Positions 16,447-26,426 are shown, numbered from the stretch's first letter. The stretch: DNA of 64,000 bases from Rhizobiales bacterium NRL2 (GCA_001664005.1 CP016093.1:2549001-2613000); one strand, 5' to 3'. A program made the numbers and translations. Notes: generated by a model from the letters alone, not told the origin.

Positions 16447-17504
16447 GGCAGATCCAGCGTCAGGAAGCCGGCCGTGAACCCCGGTCCCAGCGTCGACAGC
16501 AGCGCGCGCCCGTGCAGTCCGTCATCCATCGCCGCGCGCACCACGAACAGGACCGTCGCCGCCGACATGTTGCCGAACTGAGCCAGGACACGGCGCGAAT
16601 GCACCAGTCCGCCCGTCTCCAGTCCGAATATCTCCTCCAGTGCATCGAGCACCTTGGCGCCGCCGGGATGGCTGAGGAAGTGCCGGAAGTCGTCCAGGTT
16701 CAACCCCTCCCGCGCCAGGTAGCCGTCCATCGCCTCGCCCATCCGTGCGCGGACATGGGTCGGGATATCGCGGGAGAAGATCACCGACAGGCCGTCATCG
16801 GTGACGTCCCAGCCCATGACGTCGAGCGTGTCCCGCCAGGTGTGCTCGGCGAAGCTGTGGATCGCCGCGCCGCCCGTCAGATGCGTGCCGACCAGGGCGG
16901 CAGCGGCGCCGTCCCCGAACAGCGCCGTGGCGATCACGTTGCTCTTCGAGTAGTCGCGGCTGCGGAAGGTGAGGCCGCACAGTTCGACCACCAGCAGCAG
17001 ATAGGTCTTGCCGGGCTGGCTCATGGCCATCTGCGCGGCGCGCGCGAGGCCCAGCACGCCGCCCGCGCAGCCCAGGCCGAACACCGGCAGGCGCTGCATG
17101 TCGCGGCGCAGGTTCATGCGCTCCATCAGCAGGGCGTCCAGGCTTGGCGTCGCGATGCCGGACGTCGATACCGCCACGATGCCGTCGATCTGGTCGGCCG
17201 TCATCTCCGCCTTTTCGAGTGCGCCGCGGGCGGCCCGTTCCAGCAGGTCGACGGCGTTGCGGATATAGAGATCGTTGCGCGCGCCGAAGCCGTGCGCCTC
17301 CTGATACCAGTCGATCGGCACACAGGAATAACGCGTATCGATCGCCGCGTTCTCGTAAACAGGGCGCAGCCGGTCGAAACTGGCCAGCGCCCCGCCGAAC
17401 AGTTCGCCGGCGCGCCGCGCCACCTCCGCCTGTTCAAGCACGTGGTCGGGGTTGGCGACCGTGAGCCCGGCCATATGCGCGGCCGGCCGGTTGGTGTCTG
17501 TCAT
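16443..17504 (-). CDS. Type III polyketide synthase (alkylresorcinol/alkylpyrone type)
   Basis: A 353-residue chalcone/stilbene synthase-like enzyme that extends a fatty acyl starter with malonyl-CoA and cyclises the chain. The catalytic triad is intact: Cys146 in FGLGCAGG, His280 in FLSHPGG, Asn313 in FGNMSAA. The start at 17504 begins MTDTNRP; the longer open frame to 18239 runs antisense to the DUF502 gene. It forms a two-gene unit with the ICMT-like methyltransferase, the composition of alkylresorcinol loci (phenolic lipids of cysts or membranes). Starter length and the resorcinol-versus-pyrone outcome are not readable. Confidence 0.9.
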   Translation of the reverse strand: MTDTNRPAAHMAGLTVANPDHVLEQAEVARRAGELFGGALASFDRLRPVYENAAIDTRYSCVPIDWYQEAHGFGARNDLYIRNAVDLLERAARGALEKAEMTADQIDGIVAVSTSGIATPSLDALLMERMNLRRDMQRLPVFGLGCAGGVLGLARAAQMAMSQPGKTYLLLVVELCGLTFRSRDYSKSNVIATALFGDGAAAALVGTHLTGGAAIHSFAEHTWRDTLDVMGWDVTDDGLSVIFSRDIPTHVRARMGEAMDGYLAREGLNLDDFRHFLSHPGGAKVLDALEEIFGLETGGLVHSRRVLAQFGNMSAATVLFVVRAAMDDGLHGRALLSTLGPGFTAGFLTLDLP

Positions 17505-17747
17505 GCTCGCGTTGCTCCCGACTGGCTGGCCCCTGCAGGGTGAGGATATGGGCAACAATCCGGCCCGTGACGATATTCGATGCCGCGCCGAAAGCCCTGT
17601 TCGGCCCTTTCCACGTATTGAGACGCTCCCATATGATATGGCACACATTGGAATGGTGTCTCGACGGTTCCGCCCGTGACGGAGGCGAGGCGCCGCCCCC
17701 CGTGCTTTTTCCGGCTTGCCTGCACCGGAGTTGGAGAACCGTAGCGA

Positions 17748-18470
17748 ATGAACGACAAGACGCCCGCAGGCCGCCCGGTCAAACTCCGTTCGCCCTTCAT
17801 GAAGCGTATCAGGGCGTATTTCTTTACCGGCGTCATCGTGGTCGCGCCTGTGGCCATCACGATCTACCTCACCTGGTCCTTCATCGAATGGGTCGATCAG
17901 GTGGTCATCCCGCTGATCCCGATCGAGTACCGTCCCGAAGCCTTCCTGCCGTTCACCGTGCCGGGGCTGGGCGTCATCCTCGCCCTGGTCGGACTCACAC
18001 TGGTTGGCGCGCTGACGGCAAATCTTCTGGGCCGCACCGTGGTCCGTCTCGGCGAACAGATCGTCGACCGCATGCCGGTGATCCGGGGAATCTACAACGT
18101 CTTCAAGCAGATCTTCGAGACGCTGCTGAAGGACACCAGCGACGCCTTCCAGTACGCCGCGCTGGTCGAGTATCCGCGCCGCGGCCTCTACACCATCGGC
18201 TTCGTCGCCGGCACCACGAAGGGTGAAGTCGTCCGGCATGTCGACAAGGACCTGGTCAGCGTCTACGTGCCGACCACGCCGAACCCGTCGTCGGGCTTCA
18301 TCCTGTTCATCCCGCGCGAAGACGTACGCATACTCGACATGACTGTCGACCAGGCGATGAAATACGTCGTTTCGGTCGGCGTCGTCGTGCCGCCCGACCC
18401 GAGCGCGCCAACGCTTCCGGGCTTCGAGACTGCGCCCGGGACCGAGACACCGGAACGCAAGTCAGCCTGA
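17748..18470 (+). CDS. DUF502 membrane protein
   Basis: A 240-residue inner-membrane protein with two transmembrane segments (about 24-45 and 68-92). The conserved cytoplasmic region includes RMPVIRGIYNVFKQIFETL and continues through FVPTTPNPSSGF-like sequence (here VYVPTTPNPSSGFILFIPRED). This is the DUF502 family, widespread in bacteria and plants, without an agreed function. Its last 9 bases overlap the 3' end of recG on the other strand. It is divergent from the PKS gene across 243 bases. Confidence 0.85.
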   Translation: MNDKTPAGRPVKLRSPFMKRIRAYFFTGVIVVAPVAITIYLTWSFIEWVDQVVIPLIPIEYRPEAFLPFTVPGLGVILALVGLTLVGALTANLLGRTVVRLGEQIVDRMPVIRGIYNVFKQIFETLLKDTSDAFQYAALVEYPRRGLYTIGFVAGTTKGEVVRHVDKDLVSVYVPTTPNPSSGFILFIPREDVRILDMTVDQAMKYVVSVGVVVPPDPSAPTLPGFETAPGTETPERKSA

Positions 18471-20540
18471 TTCCAGGTAGCGGATCGCCGCATCGCGCTC
18501 GAACAGATAGAGCAGAATCCGAAGCGCGCGGCCGCGCTCCTTCCTGAGTTCCGGATCGGTTTCCACGATCAGCCGCGCGTCGTCGTGGGCGATCTCCATC
18601 AGGTCCTGATCGCGTTCGATCGCGGCCAGCCGCATGCCGGGCAGGCCGCTCTGGCGCGTGCCCAGCAGTTCGCCCGCGCCCCGCAGCCGGTAATCCTCCT
18701 CGGCGATGCGGAATCCGTCGTCGGTTTCACGCAGCGTACGGAGCCTTGCCCGCGCGGTCTCGCCCAGCGGGGGCCGGTAGATCAGCAGGCAGACGCCGGG
18801 CCGGTCGCCACGCCCGACCCGCCCGCGCAACTGGTGCAATTGGGCGAGGCCGAAGCGGTCCGCTTCCTCGATGACGATGATCGTCGCCTCGGGCACGTCC
18901 ACGCCAACTTCGACCACGGTCGTCGCCACCAGAAGGGTCGCATCCCCATCGGCGAAGCGCTGCAGCGCCGTGTCCTTGTCCTCGGCCCGCATCCGGCCGT
19001 GCACCAGCCCGACGCGGTCGCCGAAACGCTGACGCAGTTCCCGGTACCGCTGTTCGGCGGCGGCGAGTTCGCTGTCTTCGGTTTCCTCCACCAGCGGGCA
19101 GATCCAGTAGGCACGGTCACCGCGGTCCATGGCGGCGGCGAGACGCTCGATCACGTCGTCCAGCCGTTCCGCGGAGACGACGCGCGTATCGACGGCCGCG
19201 CGGCCTGGAGGGCGTTCGTCGATCCGGCTGACGTCCATGTCGCCATAGGCGGTCATGGCCAGCGTGCGCGGGATCGGCGTCGCGGTCATGACCAGGATGT
19301 CCGCGGGACGCTCCGATTTCTCCGACAGCAGCATTCGCTGGTGCACGCCGAAACGATGCTGCTCGTCGACGATGACGAGGCCCAGATCGCGGAAGTCGAC
19401 GCCTTCCTGGAACAGCGCGTGCGTGCCGACCAGCAGGTCGATGCGGCCCTCGTTCAGGTCCTGCAGGATCGCCCGCCGCGCCTGCGCCTTGTCGCGGCCC
19501 GTAAGGCAGGCGATCCGCAGCCCGGATTCCCCGGCCAGATCGACGAGCGTCCGCGCGTGCTGGCGCGCCAGCACTTCGGTCGGCACCATCAGCGCCGCCT
19601 GGGTGCCGGCCTCGACCGCGGCGGCGGCGGCCAGCAGGGCGACCACCGTCTTGCCGCTGCCCACGTCGCCCTGGATCAGCCGCATCATCCGGTGCGGCGA
19701 GGCCATGTCCTCGAGGATTTCCGCCAGCACGCGCCGCTGTGCGCCGGTCAATTCCCAGCGCAGCCCCTGCCGGACCTTCTCAGCGATGCGGCCGTCGCCC
19801 TGGAGACGCCGTCCGCCGCGGCGTTTCAGCCGGCGCCGCACCAGGGAGAGGGCGAGCTGGTTGGCCAGCAGTTCGTCATAGGCCAGCCGGCGCAAGGCCG
19901 GCGTGCTTTCGATCGCCGCGGCGCGCTCCGGAGCGTGAACCGCGCGCACCGCATCGCGCCAGGCGGGAAAGCCGTGCCTCTCCTTCATCGGCAGATCCAG
20001 CCATTCGGGGAGATCGGGCGCCTGTGCTGCGGCCCTGGCGACGATGTGGCGAAGCGTCTTCGGGGCCAGCCCTGCGGTCAGCGGATAGACCGGTTCGATG
20101 GCCGGTATTTCCTCGCCCGTCGCGGGATCGACGGCATAGTCGGGATGGGCCATCTGGAGCGCGTCGCCATAGCGGTCGATCCGTCCGCTGATCAGCCGGC
20201 GCGCGCCCGGCGGATAGGTCTGCTCCAGCCAGTCGCGGCGGGGATTGAAGAATACCAGTGCCGCGCTTGCCGTGCCGTCGGTGACGATCACGCGATAGGG
20301 CTGACGGCCCCGCCCGGCGCGATGCTCGGTGACGGTGACGTCGATCGTCGCCACGCGGCCGGTCTCGGCGTCTTCCAGCTTCGGGCGGTAGCCGCGGTCG
20401 ATCACGCCGCTGGGCAACAGCCAGATCAGATCCAGCACGCGGCTCGCCCCCAGCCGGTCCAGCAATGCCGCCACGCGCGGGCCGACGCCCTTCAGATTGG
20501 TCGCGGGCTGGAACAGGGCAAAGAGGATCTCCGGGCGCAT
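18462..20540 (-). CDS. recG: ATP-dependent DNA helicase RecG
   Basis: A 692-residue superfamily 2 helicase that remodels stalled forks and branched DNA. The N-terminal wedge/OB domain (about 1-250, including the LLPSGVIDRGYRPK region) precedes the helicase core: Walker A GDVGSGKTVVA, DEQH motif (VDEQHRFGVHQR), TATPIPRT, and in the second lobe EVGVDVPEAT and QLRGRVGRG. Length and order are typical. It is divergent from sdhE-mfd over a 100-base gap, an arrangement often seen in alphaproteobacteria. Confidence 0.96.
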   Translation of the reverse strand: MRPEILFALFQPATNLKGVGPRVAALLDRLGASRVLDLIWLLPSGVIDRGYRPKLEDAETGRVATIDVTVTEHRAGRGRQPYRVIVTDGTASAALVFFNPRRDWLEQTYPPGARRLISGRIDRYGDALQMAHPDYAVDPATGEEIPAIEPVYPLTAGLAPKTLRHIVARAAAQAPDLPEWLDLPMKERHGFPAWRDAVRAVHAPERAAAIESTPALRRLAYDELLANQLALSLVRRRLKRRGGRRLQGDGRIAEKVRQGLRWELTGAQRRVLAEILEDMASPHRMMRLIQGDVGSGKTVVALLAAAAAVEAGTQAALMVPTEVLARQHARTLVDLAGESGLRIACLTGRDKAQARRAILQDLNEGRIDLLVGTHALFQEGVDFRDLGLVIVDEQHRFGVHQRMLLSEKSERPADILVMTATPIPRTLAMTAYGDMDVSRIDERPPGRAAVDTRVVSAERLDDVIERLAAAMDRGDRAYWICPLVEETEDSELAAAEQRYRELRQRFGDRVGLVHGRMRAEDKDTALQRFADGDATLLVATTVVEVGVDVPEATIIVIEEADRFGLAQLHQLRGRVGRGDRPGVCLLIYRPPLGETARARLRTLRETDDGFRIAEEDYRLRGAGELLGTRQSGLPGMRLAAIERDQDLMEIAHDDARLIVETDPELRKERGRALRILLYLFERDAAIRYLESG

Positions 20541-20640
20541 GGCCCTTTATGATGCGGCCCGCGCCCCCGTGACAAGCCGGACCCTGACATCTCGCCGCCG
20601 GACGGTTATATCAGCGGTTCGATTCAGCGAGGCCGGACCC

Positions 20641-20922
20641 ATGGACGCGACCGACGACGATCTCGAGCTGCGGCGGAAGAAGCTGCTCTACCGGTCCCAC
20701 TACACGGGCACCAAGGAGACCGATATCCTGCTCACGCGCTTCGCGGAGCGGAATCTGCCGACGTTCGACGCCCGGCAACTCGACCTCTACGAGGCGATGC
20801 TGCACGCCGGAGATCCGGAGATTCTCGCCTGGGTCGTGGGCCGCAAGCCCATACCCCCGGAATACGACAACGAGGTCAGCCGCATGCTCGTCCGTTTCAA
20901 CTTCGCCCAGCCCGGATCGTGA
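20641..20922 (+). CDS. sdhE: Succinate dehydrogenase assembly factor SdhE (Sdh5/SDHAF2)
   Basis: A 93-residue small helical protein that helps attach FAD to the flavoprotein subunit of succinate dehydrogenase. The sequence LRRKKLLYRSHYTGTKETDILL matches the family motif (RR...R-G-x-x-E-x-D-x-L-L), although the canonical RG is replaced by TG. The later YEAMLHAGDPEILAWVVG is also conserved. The ATG at 20641 opens the homologous region. It overlaps mfd in a GTGA arrangement, the usual alphaproteobacterial pairing. Confidence 0.88.
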   Translation: MDATDDDLELRRKKLLYRSHYTGTKETDILLTRFAERNLPTFDARQLDLYEAMLHAGDPEILAWVVGRKPIPPEYDNEVSRMLVRFNFAQPGS

Positions 20923-23900
20923 CGGTCACAGAACGCGCGCCACTGAGCCACAAGCTCGCCGGCCCGGGACGGATCACCGTCCAGAACGCGCCGGAGGGTC
21001 TCGACGCACGCCTGTTGGCGGACCTGGCGCGGGAACTCGACCGCGGCGTCGTGTTCGTCGCCCGCGACGACCAGCGGCTTGCCGCGACAGCCGACATGAT
21101 CCGCTTCTTCGCGCCGGCGCTGGAGCCCGTGGTCTTTCCGGCCTGGGATTGCCTGCCCTTCGACCGGTCCTCCCCCAACCGTCAGATCCTGGCCGAGCGC
21201 ATGGAAGCGCTTGGCATGCTGGCGGAAAGCGGCGCCGCCGGCCGGCTGATTCTCACGACCGTGAACGCCATCACCCAGCGCGTGCCCGAGCGCGCCGAGG
21301 TCAGCGGCGGCCACTTCGCCGCGCAGGTCGGCGATCCGATCGACGAGGCCGAACTGATCGCCTTTCTGGTGGCTCAGGGCTACGGCCGCACCGGCACGGT
21401 CATGGAACCAGGCGAGTACGCGATCCGCGGCGGCTTGATCGACATCTTCCCGCCCAATGACGACCAGCCGGTGCGACTCGACCTGTTCGGGCGGGAGCTG
21501 GAAAGCATCCGGCGTTTCGACCCCATGAGCCAGCGAACGCTCGCCAGGGTCGACAGCTTTGCCCTGACGCCGGTCAGCGAACTGGTCCTGGACGAACGTC
21601 GCGCCAACCATTTCCGGGCCCGCTACCGCGAGCTGTTCGGCATCAAGGCCGAGTCCGATCCGATCTACGAGGCGGTCTCGGAAGGCCGGAGCTTCCCGGG
21701 GATGGAGCACTGGCTGCCGATCTTCTATCGCCGTCTGGAGACGCTGTTCGACTATGTCGGCGAGGCTGCGGTCGTGCTGGACCACCTGGCGGACGACGCC
21801 GCCGAAAGCCGTTTCGCGGCCATCGAGGACTACCAGGTCACCCGCGCCGAGGCGGTGAAGGCGACCGCCTCGGGGCAGGGGAGCGCCGGAGCGGTTTTCC
21901 GCCCGCTGCCGGCGGACGCGCTCTATCTCGCACCGGGGGAATGGGCCGAATTTCTCGCCGGTCAGCCGGTGGCTGCCCTGACGCCATTCAATGTCGGCGA
22001 CGGGGAAAGCCCGGTCATCCACGATCTGCAGGGCCGCAGGGGACGGGACTTCGCGCCGGAGCGGGCCACGCCGCACGCCAATGTCTACGAGGCGCTCGCG
22101 CGCCATATCCAGGATCTGGTGCCCGACCGCCAGATCACGGTGGCGAGCTATTCCGACGGCGCCCGGCAACGCCTGGGCGGCATGCTGCGCGATGCCGGAA
22201 TCCGGGCCATCGCCGAGGTCGAAACCTTCGACGAGGCGATGAAGCTCGACCGCAACGTGGTCGGCCTCGCGGTACTTTCCATCGAAGCCGGGTTCGAGGC
22301 GCCCGATGCGGTGCTGATTTCGGAACAGGACGTTCTGGGCGACCGGCTGGTGCGCAAGCGGCGCCGGCGCCGGCGCTCGGAGAACTTCGTCGCCAACGCG
22401 TCGGACCTGCAGCTCGGCGACCTGGTGGTCCACAGCGAACACGGCATCGGCCGCTACGAAGGACTCGAGACCCTCGACATCGTCGGCGCGCCGCACGACT
22501 GCGTGCTGCTGATCTACGACGGCGGCGACAAGCTCTACCTGCCGGTGGAGAATATCGAGCTGCTGTCCCGCTATGGCTCGGGCGAGGGCGAGGTCACTCT
22601 GGACCGGCTCGGCGGCAAGGGCTGGCAGACGCGGAAGGCGCGGCTGAAACAGCGGCTGAAGGAGATGGCCGAAGCCCTGATCCGTGTCGCCGCCGGCCGC
22701 CAGCTCGCCGATGCGCCCAGGCTGACGCCGCCCGCGGGCGCCTACCATGAGTTCTGCGACCGCTTCCCCTATCAGGAAACCGACGACCAGGCGCGGGCGA
22801 TCGACGAATCGATCGGCGATCTGGCCGCGGGGCGTCCCATGGACCGCCTGATCTGTGGCGATGTGGGTTTCGGCAAGACCGAGGTGGCGCTGCGCACCGC
22901 CTTCATCGCGGCGATGGACGGCATGCAGGTGGCGCTGGTCGCGCCGACCACCCTGCTGGTCCGCCAGCACTACCAGACCTTCCTCGAGCGGTTCCGTGAC
23001 TTCCCTGTCCGGATCGGCCAGCTGTCGCGGCTGGTTCCCGGCAAGCTGGCGAACGAGGTCAGGAAGGACCTGAAGAACGGCCAGCTCGACATCGTCATCG
23101 GCACCCATGCGCTGCTGGGCAAGGGCGTCGAGTTCAAGCGCCTCGGCCTGCTGATCGTCGACGAGGAGCAGCATTTCGGCGTCAAGCACAAGGAGCGGCT
23201 GAAGGAGCTGAAATCCGACGTCCACGTGCTGACGCTGACCGCCACGCCGATCCCGCGCACCCTGCAGCTTGCGCTGACCGGCATCCGCGACCTCTCGGTC
23301 ATCGCCACGCCGCCCGTCGACCGGCTGGCGGTGCGCACCTTCGTGCTGCCCTTCGACGAGATCGTGGCCCGGGAAGCCCTCCTCCGGGAGCACTACCGTG
23401 GCGGCCAGAGCTTCTTCGTCTGCCCCCGCATCAGCGACCTCGCGGCCGTCGAGGCATTCATGAAGGACCATGTGCCGGAGCTGAAATTCGTGGTCGCACA
23501 TGGCCAGATGCCGGTCCGGGAGCTGGAGGACGCGATGAACGCCTTCTACGACGGCTCCTATGACGTGCTGGTCTCCACCAACATCGTGGAGTCGGGCCTG
23601 GACGTGCCCAATGCGAACACGATGGTGGTCTACCGCGCCGACATGTTCGGCCTGGCCCAGCTCTACCAGCTTCGCGGCCGCATCGGCCGCTCCAAGACGC
23701 GCGCCTATGCCTATCTGACCGTGCCGGCGAACCGGCGCGTTACCGATGGGGCCGACAAGCGGCTGCGTGTGCTTCAGACCCTGGACCAGCTCGGTGCGGG
23801 CTTCACCCTGGCCAGCCACGATCTAGACATCCGCGGCGCCGGCAACCTGCTGGGCGAGGAGCAGTCGGGTCAGATCCGCGAGGTGGGCGTGGAGCTCTAT

Positions 23901-24419
23901 CAGTCCATGCTGGAGGAGGCGGTGGCCGAGGCCCGGGGCCAGACCGATGCTCAGAGCGGCGACTGGTCGCCGAACATCAACCTGGGCGCGCCAGTGCTGA
24001 TCCCGGACTACTATGTCGCCGACCTGTCCGCGCGGCTGGACCTCTACAAGCGCCTGGGCCATGTCGCTGACCAGGACGAGATCGAGGCCATCGCCGCGGA
24101 GATGATCGACCGCTTCGGGCCGCTGCCGCCCGAAGTCGACAACCTGTTCGACGTCGTCGCCATCAAGAGTCTGTGCCGCGCCGCGAATATCGCCAAGCTG
24201 GACGCCGGTCCGAAGGGCGCGACGGTGCTGTTCAGGGAGAACGAGTTCCCTGATCCCGGCGGGCTCGTGCGTTTCATTTCCGGTCAGCAGGGCACGGCGA
24301 AGCTCCGCCCCGATCACACGCTGGTCTATCTGCGCGACTGGTCGGACCTCTCGACGCGGGTCAAGGGCGTGCGCAGCCTCGCGCGCGGACTGGCCCAGAT
24401 CGCGGAGAAGGCCGCCTAG
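20919..24419 (+). CDS. mfd: Transcription-repair coupling factor Mfd
   Basis: A 1166-residue DNA translocase that displaces RNA polymerase stalled at lesions and recruits UvrA. In order: the UvrB-like N-terminal domain (VVFPAWDCLPFDRSSPN; GGLIDIFPPN), the RNA-polymerase-interacting CarD-like domain (LQLGDLVVHSEHGIGRYEG), the translocase core with GDVGFGKTEVA, DEEQHFG, TATPIPRTL and QLRGRIGRS, then the TRCF C-terminal domain. Start is GTG at 20919, overlapping the sdhE stop. Length is normal for the family. Confidence 0.96.
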   Translation: MTVTERAPLSHKLAGPGRITVQNAPEGLDARLLADLARELDRGVVFVARDDQRLAATADMIRFFAPALEPVVFPAWDCLPFDRSSPNRQILAERMEALGMLAESGAAGRLILTTVNAITQRVPERAEVSGGHFAAQVGDPIDEAELIAFLVAQGYGRTGTVMEPGEYAIRGGLIDIFPPNDDQPVRLDLFGRELESIRRFDPMSQRTLARVDSFALTPVSELVLDERRANHFRARYRELFGIKAESDPIYEAVSEGRSFPGMEHWLPIFYRRLETLFDYVGEAAVVLDHLADDAAESRFAAIEDYQVTRAEAVKATASGQGSAGAVFRPLPADALYLAPGEWAEFLAGQPVAALTPFNVGDGESPVIHDLQGRRGRDFAPERATPHANVYEALARHIQDLVPDRQITVASYSDGARQRLGGMLRDAGIRAIAEVETFDEAMKLDRNVVGLAVLSIEAGFEAPDAVLISEQDVLGDRLVRKRRRRRRSENFVANASDLQLGDLVVHSEHGIGRYEGLETLDIVGAPHDCVLLIYDGGDKLYLPVENIELLSRYGSGEGEVTLDRLGGKGWQTRKARLKQRLKEMAEALIRVAAGRQLADAPRLTPPAGAYHEFCDRFPYQETDDQARAIDESIGDLAAGRPMDRLICGDVGFGKTEVALRTAFIAAMDGMQVALVAPTTLLVRQHYQTFLERFRDFPVRIGQLSRLVPGKLANEVRKDLKNGQLDIVIGTHALLGKGVEFKRLGLLIVDEEQHFGVKHKERLKELKSDVHVLTLTATPIPRTLQLALTGIRDLSVIATPPVDRLAVRTFVLPFDEIVAREALLREHYRGGQSFFVCPRISDLAAVEAFMKDHVPELKFVVAHGQMPVRELEDAMNAFYDGSYDVLVSTNIVESGLDVPNANTMVVYRADMFGLAQLYQLRGRIGRSKTRAYAYLTVPANRRVTDGADKRLRVLQTLDQLGAGFTLASHDLDIRGAGNLLGEEQSGQIREVGVELYQSMLEEAVAEARGQTDAQSGDWSPNINLGAPVLIPDYYVADLSARLDLYKRLGHVADQDEIEAIAAEMIDRFGPLPPEVDNLFDVVAIKSLCRAANIAKLDAGPKGATVLFRENEFPDPGGLVRFISGQQGTAKLRPDHTLVYLRDWSDLSTRVKGVRSLARGLAQIAEKAA

Positions 24420-24428
24420 ACCGCTCGC

Positions 24429-25661
24429 TCACGCCGCCGAGGCCCGACGCACAGGACGGGCGGGAAAGATCAGGGCGGTCAGCAGGGAAACCGCCGCGCC
24501 GCCGGCGAAGACCGCACCGAAGCCGAACGGTTCCTCCAGTTGGCCGGCGACCAGCGGACCCAGGACATTCCCGGCCGCGACGCAGAAGACGGCGGCCGTG
24601 AAGCTGACCGACGGCAGATCGGGAAAGAGCCGTGCGCTCCAGAAGGCCAGCACCGCGCTCAGCATCATCAGGCAGACGCCCTGCAGGCCAGCGGAAACCA
24701 GGACTCCGGCCCATGACGCCGGCGCCAGTGCCAGCAGGATATGCGACAGGGCGCTGGCGACGAAGATCGCACGCAGCAGCGCCGGAAGACCCATGCGCCC
24801 CTCGACCTGCCGGGTCAGCAGGCCGAGCGCGCCGGCCACACCGAAGGCGATATAGAGCACCGGCCCGGCGGCCGCCGCATCGAGGCCGGTCAGGCCGCCT
24901 TCGCGGGTGATGTGATCGACTGCGAAGGAAAGGTAGAGCGCGTTGGTCAGACCGAAGGAGAAGGCCAGTATGTACATCGGCCATGCGGGCCGGTAGGCAA
25001 CCAGTTCCCGCAACGGCCAGTCGCTCGGCGCCGGCAGATCCGCGCCGCCGGGTCCCCGGCTCTGGCGCATGTGGAACAGCGCCAGCACATTGATCAGAAG
25101 CGAGACCGCCGCGAGACCGGCGAACATGGCCCAGGGCGCCCGCCAGCCGAAATCCCCCAGGAACATCGCGAACGCAACGGCGCCCGCGAATGCAATGCCG
25201 AAGGTGGTGCCGGTGCTGACCACCGAAAGCACTCGATCCTTCTGGCCGTCGACCAGACTCCGCGCCGCGGTGTTGTTGTAGGGCGTCCACGAGAAGCCGG
25301 CGCTCGACGCGGCCAGCGCCACGCCGACGGCGAGCAGGAACACATTGTCCGTCGCGGCCACGAGTCCCAGTCCCGCCGTCGCGGCTATCCCGCCCAGCGC
25401 CACCGGCGCCCGCGGACCCACACGATCGGTCAGCCAACCGGTCAGAAGCAACGCCGCCAGGAAAGCGCCGAACGCCGCCGAGGCGATCGCGCCCGCGGTT
25501 GCCGTCGTCAGCCCGAAGTCCGCCCGGAAGGCGGGCAGGAACAGGCCGAAGCCCATCCGCGCGGGCCCGAACGCGACCGCGGTCGCGGCGAATCCCGCGA
25601 GCGAAAGCCGTCCCGCATCGGTAAGTAGGAAGCGCGCCATCATGGCCGCCAAAATCGTCAT
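24429..25661 (-). CDS. MFS transporter
   Basis: A 410-residue major facilitator with about twelve hydrophobic segments. The loop 2-3 motif is present as GWLTDRVGPRAPVALGG, and the N-terminal helix includes FGPARMGFGLFLPAFRADFG, which resembles the YbfB/YjiJ and CynX-like groups. The substrate is unknown. The stop lies 9 bases from the mfd stop on the other strand, and the upstream neighbour on the same strand is the DsbA-like gene (36 bases away), so the two could be cotranscribed. Confidence 0.82.
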   Translation of the reverse strand: MTILAAMMARFLLTDAGRLSLAGFAATAVAFGPARMGFGLFLPAFRADFGLTTATAGAIASAAFGAFLAALLLTGWLTDRVGPRAPVALGGIAATAGLGLVAATDNVFLLAVGVALAASSAGFSWTPYNNTAARSLVDGQKDRVLSVVSTGTTFGIAFAGAVAFAMFLGDFGWRAPWAMFAGLAAVSLLINVLALFHMRQSRGPGGADLPAPSDWPLRELVAYRPAWPMYILAFSFGLTNALYLSFAVDHITREGGLTGLDAAAAGPVLYIAFGVAGALGLLTRQVEGRMGLPALLRAIFVASALSHILLALAPASWAGVLVSAGLQGVCLMMLSAVLAFWSARLFPDLPSVSFTAAVFCVAAGNVLGPLVAGQLEEPFGFGAVFAGGAAVSLLTALIFPARPVRRASAA

Positions 25662-25697
25662 CGATTCCGGCGGTTCGAGTGAGGCGTGCTGACGCGT

Positions 25698-26357
25698 TCA
25701 GCCGGTGACGGAGGCGTCCTCGGGCCTGACGGTCTCGTTCAGGGCGAGATCGAAGACCTTGTGGAAGACCGGCACGTCCTGCGCGCCGGAGACGGCGTAC
25801 TTACGGTCGATGATGAAGCAGGGGACCCCGTTTATGCCCATGGAGCGGGCCACCGAGTCCTCCTGGCGAACCAGATCCAGGTCCGAATCCCCGGCCAGCA
25901 GGTCGCGCACCAGATCCGCATTCATGCCCGCCTCGCCGGCGATCCGGACCAGCACCTCATGGTCGCCGATATCCTCGCCATTGACGAAATAGGCGTCGAA
26001 CAGGCGCTGCACGACCTCCTGCTGAGCGTCGTCATTGGCCGCCCAGCGGATCAGGCGATGAGAATCCAGCGTCGACGGGGTGCGGCGAATGCGCTCGAAA
26101 TGAAAGTCGATCCCAACCTGCGCGCCAGCGGTTCGGATGTTCTCGTAGATGCGGGCGGCGCGCTCCACGCCGCCGAACTTGGCGGCGAGATAGGCTTCCC
26201 GGCTCATGCCGCCCCGCGGCATTTCCGGGTTGAGTTGGAACGGACGCCAGCCTACCTGAACCTTGACATCGCTACGGCTGGCGAGCGCGGCTTCAAGCTT
26301 GCGCTTGCCGATGTAGCACCACGGACAGACCGTGTCTGAGACGATGTCGATAATCAT
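25698..26357 (-). CDS. FrnE-like DsbA-family oxidoreductase
   Basis: A 219-residue thioredoxin-fold protein with a helical insertion. Active-site CPWC at 11-14, the cis-proline loop in GVPCFIID, and conserved DSHRLIRWA. There is no signal peptide, so it acts in the cytoplasm. The family includes FrnE of polyketide pathways and stress-related disulfide isomerases. A further cysteine beside the cis-proline is visible. It is divergent from the 26427 SDR gene with 69 bases between starts. Confidence 0.88.
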   Translation of the reverse strand: MIIDIVSDTVCPWCYIGKRKLEAALASRSDVKVQVGWRPFQLNPEMPRGGMSREAYLAAKFGGVERAARIYENIRTAGAQVGIDFHFERIRRTPSTLDSHRLIRWAANDDAQQEVVQRLFDAYFVNGEDIGDHEVLVRIAGEAGMNADLVRDLLAGDSDLDLVRQEDSVARSMGINGVPCFIIDRKYAVSGAQDVPVFHKVFDLALNETVRPEDASVTG

Positions 26358-26426
26358 GGGACAAGCCTAAAGCATTCTCTAAACACTACACAATAACCGG
26401 ACATGGTAGCGGTGCAGGAGGGGACA

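Noticed and set aside
17629..17641. CCATATGATATGG palindrome in the PKS/DUF502 intergenic region
   Set aside because: Odd-centred, short and single; NdeI-like CATATG sequences arise by chance, and no second copy was seen near related genes.
20787..23819. A 1010-codon open frame on the minus strand opposite mfd
   Set aside because: It is antisense to a certain gene, has Arg/Gly/His-rich low-complexity content and no domain; long shadows are expected in high-GC coding sequence. Similar cases at 18585-20552, 7309-8913, 38989-41202, 43197-45098 and 31948-33981 were dropped for the same reason.
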